Positions 37,830 to 49,176 of a stretch of DNA of 64,000 bases are shown one piece after another; position 1 is the first letter of the stretch, and each line of letters starts with the position of its first letter. Source of the stretch: Prorocentrum cordatum (Eukaryota; Sar; Dinophyceae; Prorocentrales; Prorocentraceae). The translations under genes were made by a program, and so were the position numbers. Location: positions 38,112 to 102,111 of the forward strand of contig CAUYUJ010001361.1 of NCBI GenBank assembly GCA_963575745.1, read 5' to 3'. The notes under the pieces were generated by a model that was not told where the DNA came from, did no database searches, and was given only the letters and a program-made list of their open reading frames with translations.

Positions 37830-39340
37830 CGGAGGCCTCCCCGGTCAGACAAGACGGCCCAGAAGCGCCCAAGACGGCCCAAGAAACTTCCAAGAGGCCT
37901 CCAAGAGGGCTCCGAGATGCTGAAGATGGCCTCCAGACGTCCAAGGACGCCCCCAAGAGGCCCCAAGAAACCTCCAACATGCGTCCCAAGAGGGCCCCTA
38001 GACGCAAAAATTGGCCCATTCCTTTCGTAAAACGTACATTTTCAACAACGTTGTCTTTTGGGCTTTCCGACGTTACAGGACGGCCCAAGAGGCGCCCAAG
38101 ACCGCCCCAAGACGGCCCAAGAAGCTTCCAAGAGGGCCCCAGGACAGCCCAAGAGGGTCCCAAGACGGCCCACGAGGCGCCCAAGATGGCCCAAGAGGGC
38201 CCCAAGACGGGCCCAAGAGGGGGCCCAGCGGGGGACCACGAACCGCAAGCTCGAGCCTTCCGCCCCAAGAGGCCGCCAGGAGGCCCCCAGGAGGCCCCTC
38301 AAGAGGCCCCAGGAGACCCCAGACGTCCAAGGACGCACCCAAGAGGCTCCAAGAAGCCTCCAACATGCGTCCCAAGAGGGCCCCTAGACGCAAGAATTGG
38401 CCCATTCCCTTCGTAAAACGTACATTTTTCACAAAGTCGCCTTTTGGTCTTTCCGACGTTACAGAACGGCCCAAGAGGCGCCCAAGACCGCCCCAAGACG
38501 GCCCAAGAAGCTTCCAAGAGGGCCCCAGGACAGCCCAAGAGGGCCCCAAGACGGCCCAAGAGGCGCCAAGATGGCCCAAGAGGGCCCCAAGACGGGCCCA
38601 AGAGGGGGCCCAGAGGGGGACCACGAACCGCAAGCTCGAGCCTTCCGCCCCAAGAGGCCGCCAGGAGGCCCCCAGGAGGCCCCTCAAGAGGCCCCAGGAG
38701 ACCCCAGACGTCCAAGGACGCCCCCAAGACGCCCCAAGAAGCCTCCAACATGCGTCCAAAGAGGGCCCCTAGACGCAAAAATTGGCCCATTCCCTTCGTA
38801 AAACGTACCTTTTCAACAAAGTTGTCTTTTGGGCTTTCCGACGTTACAGGACGGCCCAAGAGGCGCCCAAGACCGCCCCAAGACGGCCCAAGAAGCTTCC
38901 AAGAGGGCCCCAGGACAGCCAAGAGGGCCCCAAGACGGCCAAGAGGCGCCCAAGATGGCCCAAGAGGGCCCCAAGACGGGCCCAAGAGGGGGCCCAGAGG
39001 GGGACCACGAACCGCAAGCTCGAGCCTTCCGCCCCAAGAGGCCGCCAGGAGGCCATCAGGAGGCCCCTCAAGAGGCCCCAGGAGACCCCCAAGAGGCCCA
39101 AAGGAGGCCCCGAGAAGCCCCAAATCGGCTCCAAAAATCCTTCGAACCTGCTTCCAGGAAGCCCCCGACAGGTTCAGAGGCTCCCGAGAAGCTACGTCAA
39201 ACTCCCAGCGAGCGACGGGACGAGGCCCCCCACAAAATCACAAGAGGCTCCACAGGCGGCCCAAGAGAGCCCCAAGATGGGCCCGAGAGGGATTCCACGC
39301 AAGTTGTTATTGTATGGCTCGGGAAAGGACGAGGATGAGG
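37830..39340 (+). repeat. ~384-bp tandem family, block 1
   Basis: ACCACGAACCGCAAGCTCGAG recurs at 38235, 38620 and 39004. Each unit contains AAGACGGCCCAAGAGG modules and a distinct AT-richer island (TTCGTAAAACGTACATTTT, TTTTGGGCTTTCCGACG). Frames run open on both strands through the repeat and are not genes. Confidence 0.93.
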
Positions 39341-39455
39341 AGGAAGACGAGGAGGAGGAGGAGGAGGAGGAGGAGGAGGAGGAGGAGTAGGAGGAGGAGG
39401 AGGAGGAGGAGGAGAGGGAGGAGGAGGAAGAGGAGGAGCAGGAAAAGGAGGAGGA
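39341..39455. repeat. GGA microsatellite
   Basis: GGA run following the ~384-bp block, matching the GGA run after block 2 at 41396. Confidence 0.93.
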
Positions 39456-40040
39456 GGGGTGCTGTGGACGCCGCCGAAGTTTCCCGGGGAGTCCTGGGGG
39501 CACTTTGGTCTAGGGCCCCTCGTCGCAGGGGCTGGGCGCAGTCCGAAACGTTGGAGCGTTCGGAGTCCCGGGGTCGATTTTGAGACGACTTTGCGTTTCC
39601 AGTGTCTCGCCCTTCTCCTCGACAGATTGGGGCCGCCAGATTGGCGCCAGATTGGCTTCGACTTCGCGTCCCAAGATTTCGGTGTCTCGCCCTTCTACAC
39701 GACAGTCCAAGGCTCCAGGGGACACTCTGGCGTGACCAGGTACGAGGTTTTTACTTGCTCGCCAGTCTGTAACCTCGCTGGCTCCCTCGCCAGATTGCCA
39801 ACTATTGCCAGATTGGGGCCGCCAGATTGGCGCCAGATTGGCTTCGACTTCGCGTCCCAAGATTTCTTCGCACGGCGAAGCGCGCGGCGCGCGATCGGGG
39901 CTCAAGCGCCGAGCTCGCGCGCGGCGCCCGGGCGCTGATCAGCAGGGGGCCTGGATTATCCTCCTCGCCTCTCCCCTCTCCTCCCTCGCCTCTTCTCCCT
40001 CGCCTCTCCTGCCCCTTCCCCTCTCCAGGCGAGCCGCTTG
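39456..40040. repeat. dispersed repeat with internal duplication
   Basis: AGATTGGGGCCGCCAGATTG and GGCTTCGACTTCGCGTC occur at 39624 and 39810. A third, diverged copy with the same TACTTGCTCGCCAGTCTGT lead lies at 46270-46445. No gene. Confidence 0.75.
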
Positions 40041-40195
40041 TATTATCTTTTTTTTTTTTTTTTCTTTTTTCTTTTTTTTTTTTCTTATTTATCATTTTTT
40101 TTTTAATCATTTTTATTTTTAGTTTTTTATTTCTTTTATTGTTTTTTCTTTTTTTTTCTTTTTTCTTTTTTTTTTTTTTTTTTTTTTTTTTTCCG
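40041..40195. repeat. T-rich low-complexity tract
   Basis: Long T runs with C and A interruptions. Confidence 0.95.
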
Positions 40196-40261
40196 TTAGA
40201 CACGGTCGAAGCCACTATCCCCTCTCCACTCGCCTCCCCCTCCGAGGGGGAAGGCGAGCCT

Positions 40262-41395
40262 GTGTGCGTCTGTGTGGGCAAGAGGGGGCCCAGAGGGGGA
40301 CCACAAACCGCAAGCTCGAGTCTTCCACCCCAAGAGGCCGCCAGGAGGCCCCAAGGAGGCCACTCAAGAGGCCCCAGGAGACCCCAGACGTCCAAGGACG
40401 CCCCCAAGACGCCCCAAGAAGCCTCCAACATGCGTCCCAAGAGGGCCCCTAGACGCAAACATTGACCCATTCCCTTCGTAAAACGTACATTTTTCACAAA
40501 GTCGCCTTTTGGGTTTTCCGACGTTACAGGACGGCCCAAGGGGCGCCCAAGACCGCCCCAAGACGGTCCAAGAAGCTTCCAAGAGGGCCCCAGGACAGCC
40601 CAAGAGGGCCCCAAGACGGCCCAAGAGGCGCCCAAGATGGCCCAAGAGGGCCCCAAGACGGGCCCAAGAGGGGGCCCAGAGGGGGGACCACGAACCGCAA
40701 GCTCGAGCCTTCCGCCCCAAGAGGCCGCCAGGAGGCCCCCAGGAGGCCCCTCAAGAGGCCCCAGGAGACCCAGACGTCCAAGGACGCCCCCAAGACGCCC
40801 CAAGAAGCCTCCAACATGCGTCCCAAGAGGGCCCCTAGACGCAAAGAATTGAACATTCCTTTCGGTAAAGCGTTGCACAAAGTCGCCCTTTTGGGCTTTC
40901 CGACGCTACAGGACGGCCCAAGAGGCGCCCAAGACCGCCCCAAGACGGCCCAAGAAGCTTCCCAGAGGGCCCCAGGACAGCCCAAGAGGGCCCCAAGACG
41001 GCCCAAGAGGCGCCCAAGATGGCACAAGAGGGCCCCAAGACGGGCCCAAGAGGGGGCCCAGAGGGGGACCACGAACCGCAAGCTCGAGCCTTCCGCCCCA
41101 AGAGGCCGCCAGGAGGCCCCAAGGAGGCCCCTCAAGAGGCCCCAGGAGACCCCCAAAAGGCCCAAAGGAGGCCCCGAGAAGCCCCAAATCGGCCCCCAAA
41201 TCCTTCGAACCTGCTTCCAGGAGGCCCCCGACACGTTCAGAGGCTCCCGAGAAGCTACGTCAAACTCCCAGCGAGCGACGGGACGAGGCCCCCCACAAAA
41301 TCACAAGAGGCTCCACAGGCGGCCCAAGAGAGCCCCAAGATGGGCCCGAGAGGGATTCCACGCAAGTTGTTATTGTATGGCTCGGGAAAGGACGA
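40262..41395 (+). repeat. ~384-bp tandem family, block 2
   Basis: The unit start recurs at about 40300, 40687 and 41068. The last ~330 bp (to GGCTCGGGAAAGGACGAGG) is nearly identical to the end of block 1, which points to segmental duplication of the block end together with its GGA run. Confidence 0.93.
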
Positions 41396-41640
41396 GGATG
41401 AGGAGGAAGACGAGGAGGAGGAGGAGGAGGAGGAGGAGGAGGAGGAGGAGGAGGAGGAGGAGGAGGAGGAGGAGGAGGAGGAGGAGGAGGAGGGGAGGAG
41501 GAGGACGGAGGAGGAGGAGGAGGAGGAGGCCGGAGGGGAAGGAGGAGGGGCAGGAGGAGGAAGGAGGAGGAGGAGGAGGAGGAGGAGGAGGAGGAGGAGG
41601 GGAGAGGAGGAGGAGGAGGAGAGGGAGGAGGAGGAAGAGG
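41396..41640. repeat. GGA microsatellite
   Basis: Nearly pure GGA. Confidence 0.95.
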
Positions 41641-42332
41641 AGGACGTTCGCGTGACCGACCCGAGACCCATTTTTTTGCCACCTTGGAGTCCCAGTGGGG
41701 GCCGAAAGTGGTCCCACGAGGCCGTCGAGAGAGCCCTAACAGAAACCCGAAAGGACTCCAAGTGCGCCCAACAGGTCTCGAGTGAGCTCTAAACAGCTCC
41801 CAAGAAGGCTCCACGATTGCCAAGAGCGCCCGGAGGAGGAGGAGGAGGAGGAGGAGGAGGAGGGGAGGAGGAGGAGGAGGAGGAGGAGGAGAGAGGAGGA
41901 GGAGGAGGAGGAGGAGGATGAGGACTGGGAGGAGGAGGAGGAGGAGGAGGAGGAGGAGGAGGAGGAGGAGGAGGAGGAGGAGGAGGAGGAACAGGAGGAA
42001 GAGGACGAGGCGGGGGAGGAGGGAACGGAGGAGCAGGAGGAAGGCGGCAGAGGAAGAGGTGGAGGCGGAGGCAGAGGAGGAGTCGGACCCCTCTCCGAAA
42101 TCTGAACGCAGTGGCCGTCTCGAGGCACACTTTGCCGCCGCCGCCGCCGAGAGCGCGTGGGCCGCACCCCTCTCGACATGGAGCCCTTTCGGGAGGGGTT
42201 TCAAAGCTTCCTCAAGGCCGTGTTGGGCACCCGTGGAGCCCTCTTGAGGTTCTGTTAGGGCTCTCTGGAGCCTCTCTTGGGTCCAGTTTCGGCCCCCACT
42301 GGATGTCGAAGACGGCAGAAAAAAGTCCTCAG

Positions 42333-42366
42333 ATCGGTCACGCGGGAACTCTTTGGCGTGACCGAT
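42333..42366. repeat. 34-nt hairpin A1
   Basis: ATCGGTCACGC, 12-nt loop, GCGTGACCGAT: perfect 11-bp arms. Confidence 0.93.
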
Positions 42367-42510
42367 GTTGGAGCCCTCTTGGAACCCTGTTGGGTCGCTC
42401 TTGGGCGACCTTGGAGCTCCCTCGGGGTCCGGTTAGGACTCTCTCGAGTGGCTCTTGGGGCCACTTTCGACCCCCAGTGGGACTCCAAGTAGCAAAAAAA
42501 AGGGTCTCGT

Positions 42511-42544
42511 ATCGGTCGCGCGAACGCTCTTTCGCGTGACCGAT
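42511..42544. repeat. 34-nt hairpin A2
   Basis: ATCGGTCGCGCGAA against TTCGCGTGACCGAT: 14-bp arms with one G/T position that would be a G-U pair in RNA. Confidence 0.9.
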
Positions 42545-42657
42545 GTTTGGGCTCCCTTGGAGCCCTCTTGAGTCCCTGTTGGGGCATTTTCGGAGCCGTC
42601 TTGGAGCCGTCGTGGATTCCTTTATGAGTTCAAAGGTGGCTGAAACAAAGACCCAAG

Positions 42658-42691
42658 ATCGGTCACGCGAGAACTCTTTCGCGTGACCGAT
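42658..42691. repeat. 34-nt hairpin A3
   Basis: ATCGGTCACGCGA, 8-nt loop, TCGCGTGACCGAT: perfect 13-bp arms. Confidence 0.93.
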
Positions 42692-42825
42692 GCTGGGGCG
42701 GACCTGGAACCTTCCTGGAGCCTTCTTGGAACTCTCTCGGGTCTGTCTTGAGACCATGTAGTGGGAAGCTTTGGGCTCTCCGTGAGGTATCCCCTGGTTT
42801 TCATTCCCCTGGAGAGAGGCTGGAG

Positions 42826-43018
42826 GAGGAGGAGGAAGGAGGAGGAGGAGGAGGAGGAGGAGGAGGAGAGGGAGGAGGAGGAAAGGAGGACAGGAAAATG
42901 AGGAGGAGGAGGAGGAGGAGGAGGAGTGAGGAGTGAGGAGGAGGAGGAGGAGAAGGAGGAGGAGGAGGAGGAGGAGGAGGAGGAGGAGGAGGAGGAGAGG
43001 GAGGAGGAGGAAGAGGAG
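42826..43018. repeat. GGA microsatellite between units A and B
   Basis: GGA run with a GTGAGGAGTGAG interruption. Confidence 0.95.
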
Positions 43019-43641
43019 GACGTTCGCGTGACCGACCCGAGACCCATTTTGTTTTGCCACCTTGGAGTCCCAGTGGGGGCCGAAAGTGGCCCCACGAGGC
43101 CGTCGAGAGAGCCCTAACAGAAACCCGAAAGGACTCCAAGTGCGCCCAACAGGTCCCGAGTGAGCTTTAAACAACTCCCAAGAAGGCTCCAATATTGCCA
43201 AGAACGCCCAGAGGAGGAGGAGGAGGAGGAGGATGAGGAGGAGGAGGAGGAGGAGGAGGAGGAGGAGGAGGAGGAGGAGGAACAGGAACAGGAACAGGAA
43301 CAGGAGGAAGAGGACGAGGCGGGGGAGGAGGGAGCGGAGGAGCAGGAGGAAGGCGGCAGAGGAAGAGGTGGAGGCGGAGGCAGAGGAGGAGTCGGACCCC
43401 TCTCCGGAGTCTGAACGCAGTGGCCGTCTCGAGGCACACTTTGCCGCCGCCGCCGCCGAGAGCGCGTGGGCCGCACCCCTCTCGACATGGAGCCCTTTCG
43501 GGAGGGGTTTCAAAGCTTCCTCAAGGCCGTGTTGGGCACCCGTGGAGCCCTCTTGAGGTTCTCTTAGGGCTCTCTGGAGCCTCTCCTGGGTCCAGTTTCG
43601 GCCCCCACTGGATGTCGAAGACGGGAGGAAAAAGTCCTCAG

Positions 43642-43675
43642 ATCGGTCACGCGGGAACTCTTTGGCGTGACCGAT
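43642..43675. repeat. 34-nt hairpin B1
   Basis: Same sequence as A1. Confidence 0.93.
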
Positions 43676-43819
43676 GTTGGAGCCCTCTTGGAACCCTGTT
43701 GGGTCGCTCTTGGGCGACCTTGGAGCTCCCTCGGGGTCCTGTTAGGACTCTCTCGAGTGGCTCTTGGGGCCACTTTCGACCCCCAGAAGGACTCCAAGTA
43801 GCAAAAAAAGGGGTCTCGT

Positions 43820-43853
43820 ATCGGTCGCGCGAACGCTCTTTCGCGTGACCGAT
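43820..43853. repeat. 34-nt hairpin B2
   Basis: Same sequence as A2, including the G/T pair. Confidence 0.9.
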
Positions 43854-43966
43854 GTTTGGGCTCCCTTGGAGCCCTCTTGAGTCCCTCTTGGGGCATTTTC
43901 GGAGCCGTCTTGGAGCCGTCGTGGATTCCTTTATGCGTTCAAAGGTGGCTGAAACAAAGACCCAAG

Positions 43967-44000
43967 ATCGGTCACGCGAGAACTCTTTCGCGTGACCGAT
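43967..44000. repeat. 34-nt hairpin B3
   Basis: Same sequence as A3. Confidence 0.93.
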
Positions 44001-44115
44001 GCTGGGGCGGACCTGGAACCTTCCTGGAGCCTTCTTGGAACTCTCTCGGAGCTGTCTTGAGACCATGTAGTGGGAAACTTTGGGCTCTCCGTGAGGTATC
44101 CCCTGGTTTTCATTC

Positions 44116-45700
44116 CCCTGGAGAGAGGCAGGAGGAGGAGGAGGAGGAAGGAGGAGGAGGAGGAGGAGGAGGAGGAGGAGGAGGAAGAGGAGGGAGGAGG
44201 GGGTAAAGGCCCCCGTGGTCCCCCGTGGGGCTCTCTCGAGCACTCCTGGGGCCTTGTTGGAGCTTTCTCGGAGCAGTCTTGGGCCCGTGTTGTGGGGTGC
44301 TTTGCGCCATAAACGACCTCCGGAGGCGACGTAACGTTGACAGGACGAGAGCTCGCAAGCCCGGGGGACCCTGCCAGGGTCGGCGGTTCTTTAGCGAAGA
44401 GTTGGTTCCAGCAGCCTTGAGGCGAACGCCTGGATGGGCGCGGGACTTTTCCTCAACCACCGCACCAGATCCGTTCCCAAACACTGCGTCGGCCGCCGCC
44501 ATTCCGCCACGTTCGCCCTTTCTTCCCTCTCGTCGTCAACGTTAGTTTTTCTTTTCGATTGTCATCCCTTCCTGCCTTCCTAGCGTTCGGCGTCGAAGTG
44601 GCGTGAATCGCTGTTCCGTTTTCTTATTTTTCCCTCTCGACGACCTGGACGCCGACGCGGCGGACGATGTCGACGTCGGCGCTGGCAGCTCGACGACCGC
44701 GGCGACGGTTGCAGCGACGTCGTCGACGACGCGCCACGAGGACAGTGTAGTAAGGATTGTATCCTCTGGCTGCCATCGCGCCGACTTGTTTCCAGTGCGT
44801 GGTAGCTTCCAATTCGAAGCGAGCGGACGCTGACTGGCCTCTGATGTTGTGCAACCTGGCGGTCGCAGTGACTTACGCGGCGCAAGGGGTAACCCGAGCG
44901 TGCCTAGCTTATCTGTTCGCCTTTGGCACAATCCGCCACAATGCCCAGAACGCGGGCATGCTGCTTGGAGGCGTTCACGCGTCAGTTGCCCCCCTCCGCC
45001 CATCCACGAAACGATGTTTAGGGCGCTTCATACCTATTGTGACTGGCTTCGGCTTCGAAGCTACCAGAACGCCCTTGCTTCGCTTCTACGATGCGATGGC
45101 GGACCAGACAGTAGAGTGCCTTGCTGACCGGACCAGCGAGCTTCGAGAGAGCAACGCCGCTTCGCGATTCCCCCCGCCCTACAACGTCACACACGCACAC
45201 GATTTCCCACCGACATTGCAGGTCGAACGACGCCGGTTGGGACAATGTGGCCATTCCTTCCGTTTCCGAGTGTCCACACCGGACCATCTGCTTGAAAAAA
45301 CACACGGTGAGCCACACGTACCAGACAATTGAATGTCTCATGCGCGCGCGCACCTCGAGCGGGCTGCGGATTCATTATCCTTGCGGTAGATCTTGCAACG
45401 CTTGCCGCGTCGAGAAGATTAACCCCGTGCTCTCAGTCACGCTGGCGCAACCCCGCAAACCCCAACGTCACAAACTCGCGTCAGCCAAATTCAAAACATA
45501 TATGCACTCCGACCACTTACGTGTGCGTATATCATGCACTACTACAGATATGGCGTCGCGCTTGCACCTTGCGTCGGCGGGGGCGGATTGCCAGATAACT
45601 GGCCGCGCTGAGAGCTGTCGCGCGCCCTCTGTCGCGTGGCGGCTTGGGCAGTGAGGAAACGGAAGATACGGCGGCGGTGGTGGTGGAGGTGGCAAGTGGG
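44116..45700. other. GGA run then unique sequence; no gene recognised
   Basis: GGA at 44130-44195. The rest is moderate-GC with overlapping frames up to 191 codons on both strands, none with a recognised motif. No rRNA or tRNA structure seen. Confidence 0.5.
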
Positions 45701-46245
45701 GAAAGAGGGGGAGGAGGAGGGAGAGAAGAAGGAGGGGGGGGGGGCGCAGGATTCAGGCAGGAGGACTAGCAAGCGGGACGACAGGGACGAGGCCATGATC
45801 ATGAGAGAGAAGGAAGGGGGCAGAGGGGCATTCCCAGGCAAGCTAACTATATTCTCATATCGCCATCCCTTGCGCAGAGAGCCGCGCGCAGCTGGCACGA
45901 GAGTCAAGTGGCGCCCTTCTCCTCCTCGACGTACTCTTGCTCCTCCTCCTCCTCCTCCGCGCCCTCATCCCCCCCCCTCCTCGCTCTAACCGATCAGGGC
46001 GGTTGGAACTTGGCTGCTTCGTCAATGCCACGTGCGGGCTTGAGAGAGCAGGTCCTTGCCTGGACTCAGCTTCGGTCGTGGAAATAACGGTTCTAACGGT
46101 TCGCTCATATGGCCCCCCAGTGTATCCAATTCACCCGGAGGGGGAACAGCAGGAGGAGGAGGAGGGGGAGGAGGAGGAGGAGGAGGAGCAGGAGGAGGAT
46201 AAGGAGGGAGGAGGGATGAGGGAGGAGAAGGAGGGAGTCTCGCCC
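45701..46245. other. G-rich and CTC/GGA patches; no gene
   Basis: G-rich tract 45700-45745, CTC at 45935-45960 and GGA at 46150-46210 in otherwise unremarkable DNA. Confidence 0.6.
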
Positions 46246-46269
46246 TTCTCCTGGGTAGCCGAAGGCCAG

Positions 46270-46445
46270 ACTGACAGATTGCCTTGGGATCCAGGGCCAC
46301 TCTGGCGTGGCCAGGTTGGAGATTTCTACTTGCTCGCCAGTCTGTTACCTCGCTGGCTCCCCCGCCAAATTGCCAATTTTTGCCCGATATGGGCCGCTAG
46401 ATTAACGCCAGATTGGCTTCGACTTCGCGTCGCCAATTTCTTCTC
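46270..46445 (+). repeat. dispersed repeat related to 39700-39870
   Basis: TACTTGCTCGCCAGTCTGT, CCTCGCTGGCTCCC and GCCAGATTGGCTTCGACTTC appear in the same order as at 39750-39860. Confidence 0.75.
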
Positions 46446-46473
46446 ACAGCGATTCCTGGGTCTGTGACTCGAC

Positions 46474-46510
46474 AGAACCTAAGCGCGCGCGAAGCGCGCG
46501 CGTGGTTCTA

Positions 46511-46511
<1 letters not shown>
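46474..46511. repeat. foldback hairpin, copy 2
   Basis: AGAACC...GGTTCT arms and two GCGCGCGC blocks around GAA, identical to 2260-2297. A TA microsatellite follows (46512-46541). Confidence 0.85.
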
Positions 46512-46543
<32 letters not shown>

Positions 46544-46545
46544 TG

Positions 46546-47097
46546 TATGTATCCAGCTGCCTGTGGCAAACCCAGCCACCGTCCCTATGCAACAGCGCAG
46601 TAGGACGGATACTGAGTGTAGGAACGGCGCAATTCCGACGACTGGTCTGCACTGGGAAGGGCGTGACCTCGACCTTGTCTTCGTTCTCGCGGTATGGAGG
46701 AAGAGGTGGAGGGGGAGGATTAGGAGGAGGAGAAAGAGGAGGGGGAGGAGGAGGAGGAGAAGGAGGAGGAATATGATAATGATATGGATCATGTAAGAAT
46801 CATGGGACCCGGGGCCTTGAAGGATCGGTACACGTGCACAGTTCGCTTGCTTCCGGGAGCGGAGGCGGTGCCCTGCGGTGCCCTCCGCCACCTCGCCACC
46901 CGGCGAAGGCTCCCACAGGGACCCTTGGGCGTCGCGAAATGGGTTGGCGAAGGTGCATTTTTCGGGCCCTATGCCCCAGAGGGCCCCTTGTCTGCAGCCC
47001 TCGCTGCCTCCTCATTTATCGCCGCCCACTTTCTCGCCGCCCAAGACCCCGTCTTGGCATCGCTCGGACGTGTGCGTTTCTTCTTTGCGAGGACCAT
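46546..47097. other. no gene recognised; short GGA tract
   Basis: GGA-like run 46690-46775; remainder GC-rich with no recognised feature. Confidence 0.5.
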
Positions 47098-47303
47098 CGG
47101 TCGGCGGCGGGCGAGAAAGGGAAGTGAGAAGGAGAAGGCCTTCTCAGAAGGCGGCGGGGCTTCTCAGAAACCCTTGCTCCTTCTGGCAGTTTTTCGGTGA
47201 CTTCGGGGAAGGCCCAGGAAACTTCTCAGAAGGCTGGGGGACTTCCGAGCCTTCTGAGAAGGCCCGCCCCTTCTCGCTTCCCCCTGGGGCTGGCCGCCGA
47301 GTC
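47098..47303. mobile_element. MITE-like TIR element, GAGAAGG family, best copy
   Basis: Left arm TCGGCGGC...GGGAAGTGAGAAGG...GGCCTTCTCAGAAG (47101-47150) and right arm CTTCTGAGAAGG...CCTTCTCGCTTCCC...GGCCGCCGA (47251-47300) are ~50-bp imperfect inverted repeats around a ~100-bp core. No coding capacity. Confidence 0.8.
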
Positions 47304-47530
47304 TGACCGTTCCCGTTGACGGCACTTGGTGCCCGAGAGTCGCCCCCCACCCCAGGGGTTGGAAGCTGCGGATATTTTTGTGTTCCTCCTTGTTGTCGGG
47401 CCTTACCGTTGATTGTTCGGTTAGGATTTTTTTTCTGTATTCTTTCTACGCGTTGGTGTCTATCCTGTGCTTTTGCAGCTTGTGTGTTCACTTTTGACTT
47501 TTTTTGTGACCAAAGACCTCGCCTCGATCT

Positions 47531-47830
47531 GTTGCCGAGGAGGAGGAAGAAGAGTGAGGAGGAGCGAGGAGGAGGAGGAGGATAAGGAGGAGGAGGAGGA
47601 GAGGAAGGAGGAAGGAGGAGGAGGAGGAGGAGGAGGAGGAGGAGGAGGAGGAGGGAGGAGGAGGAGGGAGGAGGAGGGGGAGGAGGGAGGGAGGAGGAGG
47701 AGGGAGGAGGGAGAGGGAGGAGGGGGAGTAGGAGGAGGGGGGAGGAGGAGGGGGAGGAGGAGGGAGGACGGGAGGAGGGAGGAGGGAGGAGGGAGGAGGG
47801 AGCATGGGGAGGGAGGAGGAGGGAGGCGGG
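47531..47830. repeat. GGA/GGGAGG microsatellite
   Basis: GGA passing into GGGAGGA and GGAGGGA higher-order words. Confidence 0.95.
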
Positions 47831-48120
47831 AGGCCCAGGGAGGCGGAGAGTCTCGTGCAAGGGGGGAGGGCGGCAGGGTCAGACCACCGGTCTTTACCCT
47901 CCTTTGGGGGCTTCTGCAGCTCCGGCGCCCGACGGGTTCCCCCAGGGGAGTGCAGCTGGCATTAGGTCGGGCAAGTCCCTCCACAGGAGGAATATCCAAT
48001 AGTAGTCAGGAATAGTCTGGTGACGCTTGTTCGTGCTCTTCTGATGATTTCGCGCATATTTTGTGATGATCTTTCCCCAGCCAGTGTTTACACTGAAGGG
48101 GTCCTAGCGGACATAGAAGA

Positions 48121-48266
48121 AGAGATTGGCGAAAGCAGCCGGCCGATTTCGGTGGGCGGCTCTCGGTGGACGGTTTTCGGTGGGCGCCCCCTTGAGAGAT
48201 TGGCGAAAGTAGCCGGCCGATTTCGGTGGCCGGCTCTCGGTGGGCGGCTGTCGGTGGGCGCCCCCC
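48121..48266. repeat. 75-bp tandem duplication
   Basis: GAGATTGGCGAAAG(C/T)AGCC starts near 48122 and again at 48196, each followed by GGCCGATTTCGGTGG and GGTGGGCGCCCCC. Confidence 0.85.
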
Positions 48267-48293
48267 TCTCTCTCTCTCTCTCTCTCTTTTTTT

Positions 48294-48333
<40 letters not shown>

Positions 48334-48600
48334 TATCTCTCTATATCAGTGCTGTCGGTGGACGATACCTCTCTCTCTCTCTCTTTTTGTTTTCATTTTT
48401 TCCTTTCTCTCTCGCTCTCTCTCTCTCTGAGTATCTATCCATCTCAGTCTAACTCTTTCGTGTTTCTCCGATGCGCAAGACGTGATCTCATCGTTATGTC
48501 TGATTTTCTCATACGTGTTATGAATCTCTCTCTCATTCCTCTCTCTCTCTCTCTCTCTCTCGCTTTCCCTCCCTCTCACAGTATTTCTTTCTACCTGTCT
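48267..48600. repeat. CT dinucleotide microsatellite
   Basis: CT runs separated by short unique segments. Confidence 0.95.
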
Positions 48601-49012
48601 CACTCATTCGGGTACCTCCAGAGGCCCGCCGGGGTCATCTGGGGCCCCTCGTGCGCCAGCTTGGGGCAATATTAGAGACCTCTCAGGCCATCTTGAGCCG
48701 ACGGATGCCCGAAATGGCGAGGATGCCACAACCCTTCCAACACGTAAAGGCACTCAATGAGGTAGCCTCTTAGGGCTCTCTTGCGAAACTGCGGCTGGGC
48801 ATGGTGCCGGCAAAACTTTCGGACCATCCACTGGTCGGGGGTTTTCTCCGGTGTAATTTATGCTTCTTCTTCCAAAATCCGCCTGTAGGAGGACATGCCC
48901 GACCCAAAGCCGACACGACGGTTGTAGGCAACCGCAGCTTTGGAGGGGTGCCCTTCCGGTTCTTCGTGACTGGGCCCTCCACCTTAGAGCGTCCTTCATT
49001 CGGGGCATTACT
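48601..49012. other. no gene recognised
   Basis: Mixed sequence with no recognised feature. Confidence 0.5.
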
Positions 49013-49176
49013 GGAGGGAAAAAAAACACACAGACACAACTAATCGTCGATTCCCAGGAAAATATGGGAAAATATGGGAAGTGGGGGGGAAGACAGAAAC
49101 CCAGAAAACATGGGAAAATATGGGGAATCTTTCTTATTTGTGTGTATGTATTTGTGTGTCCTGGGGCTCCTTCAAT
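49013..49176. repeat. dispersed AATATGGGAA repeat, copy 2
   Basis: Same block order as 25419-25583, ending TTTGTGTGTCCTGGGGCTCC. Confidence 0.85.

Larger units (their letters stand above)
41641..42825 (+). repeat. hairpin-bearing repeat unit, copy A
   Basis: Begins GACGTTCGCGTGACCGACCC and ends at the CTGGAGAGAGGC before the next GGA tract. It includes an internal GGA tract (41835-42090), three 34-nt hairpins, and a lone right arm at 41646-41659. Copy B at 43019-44115 has the same order. Confidence 0.93.
43019..44115 (+). repeat. hairpin-bearing repeat unit, copy B
   Basis: Near-identical to copy A outside the GGA tracts; the offset between copies drops from 1376 to 1309 bp because the internal GGA tract is shorter (43210-43290) and carries GGAACA repeats. 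Confidence 0.93.
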
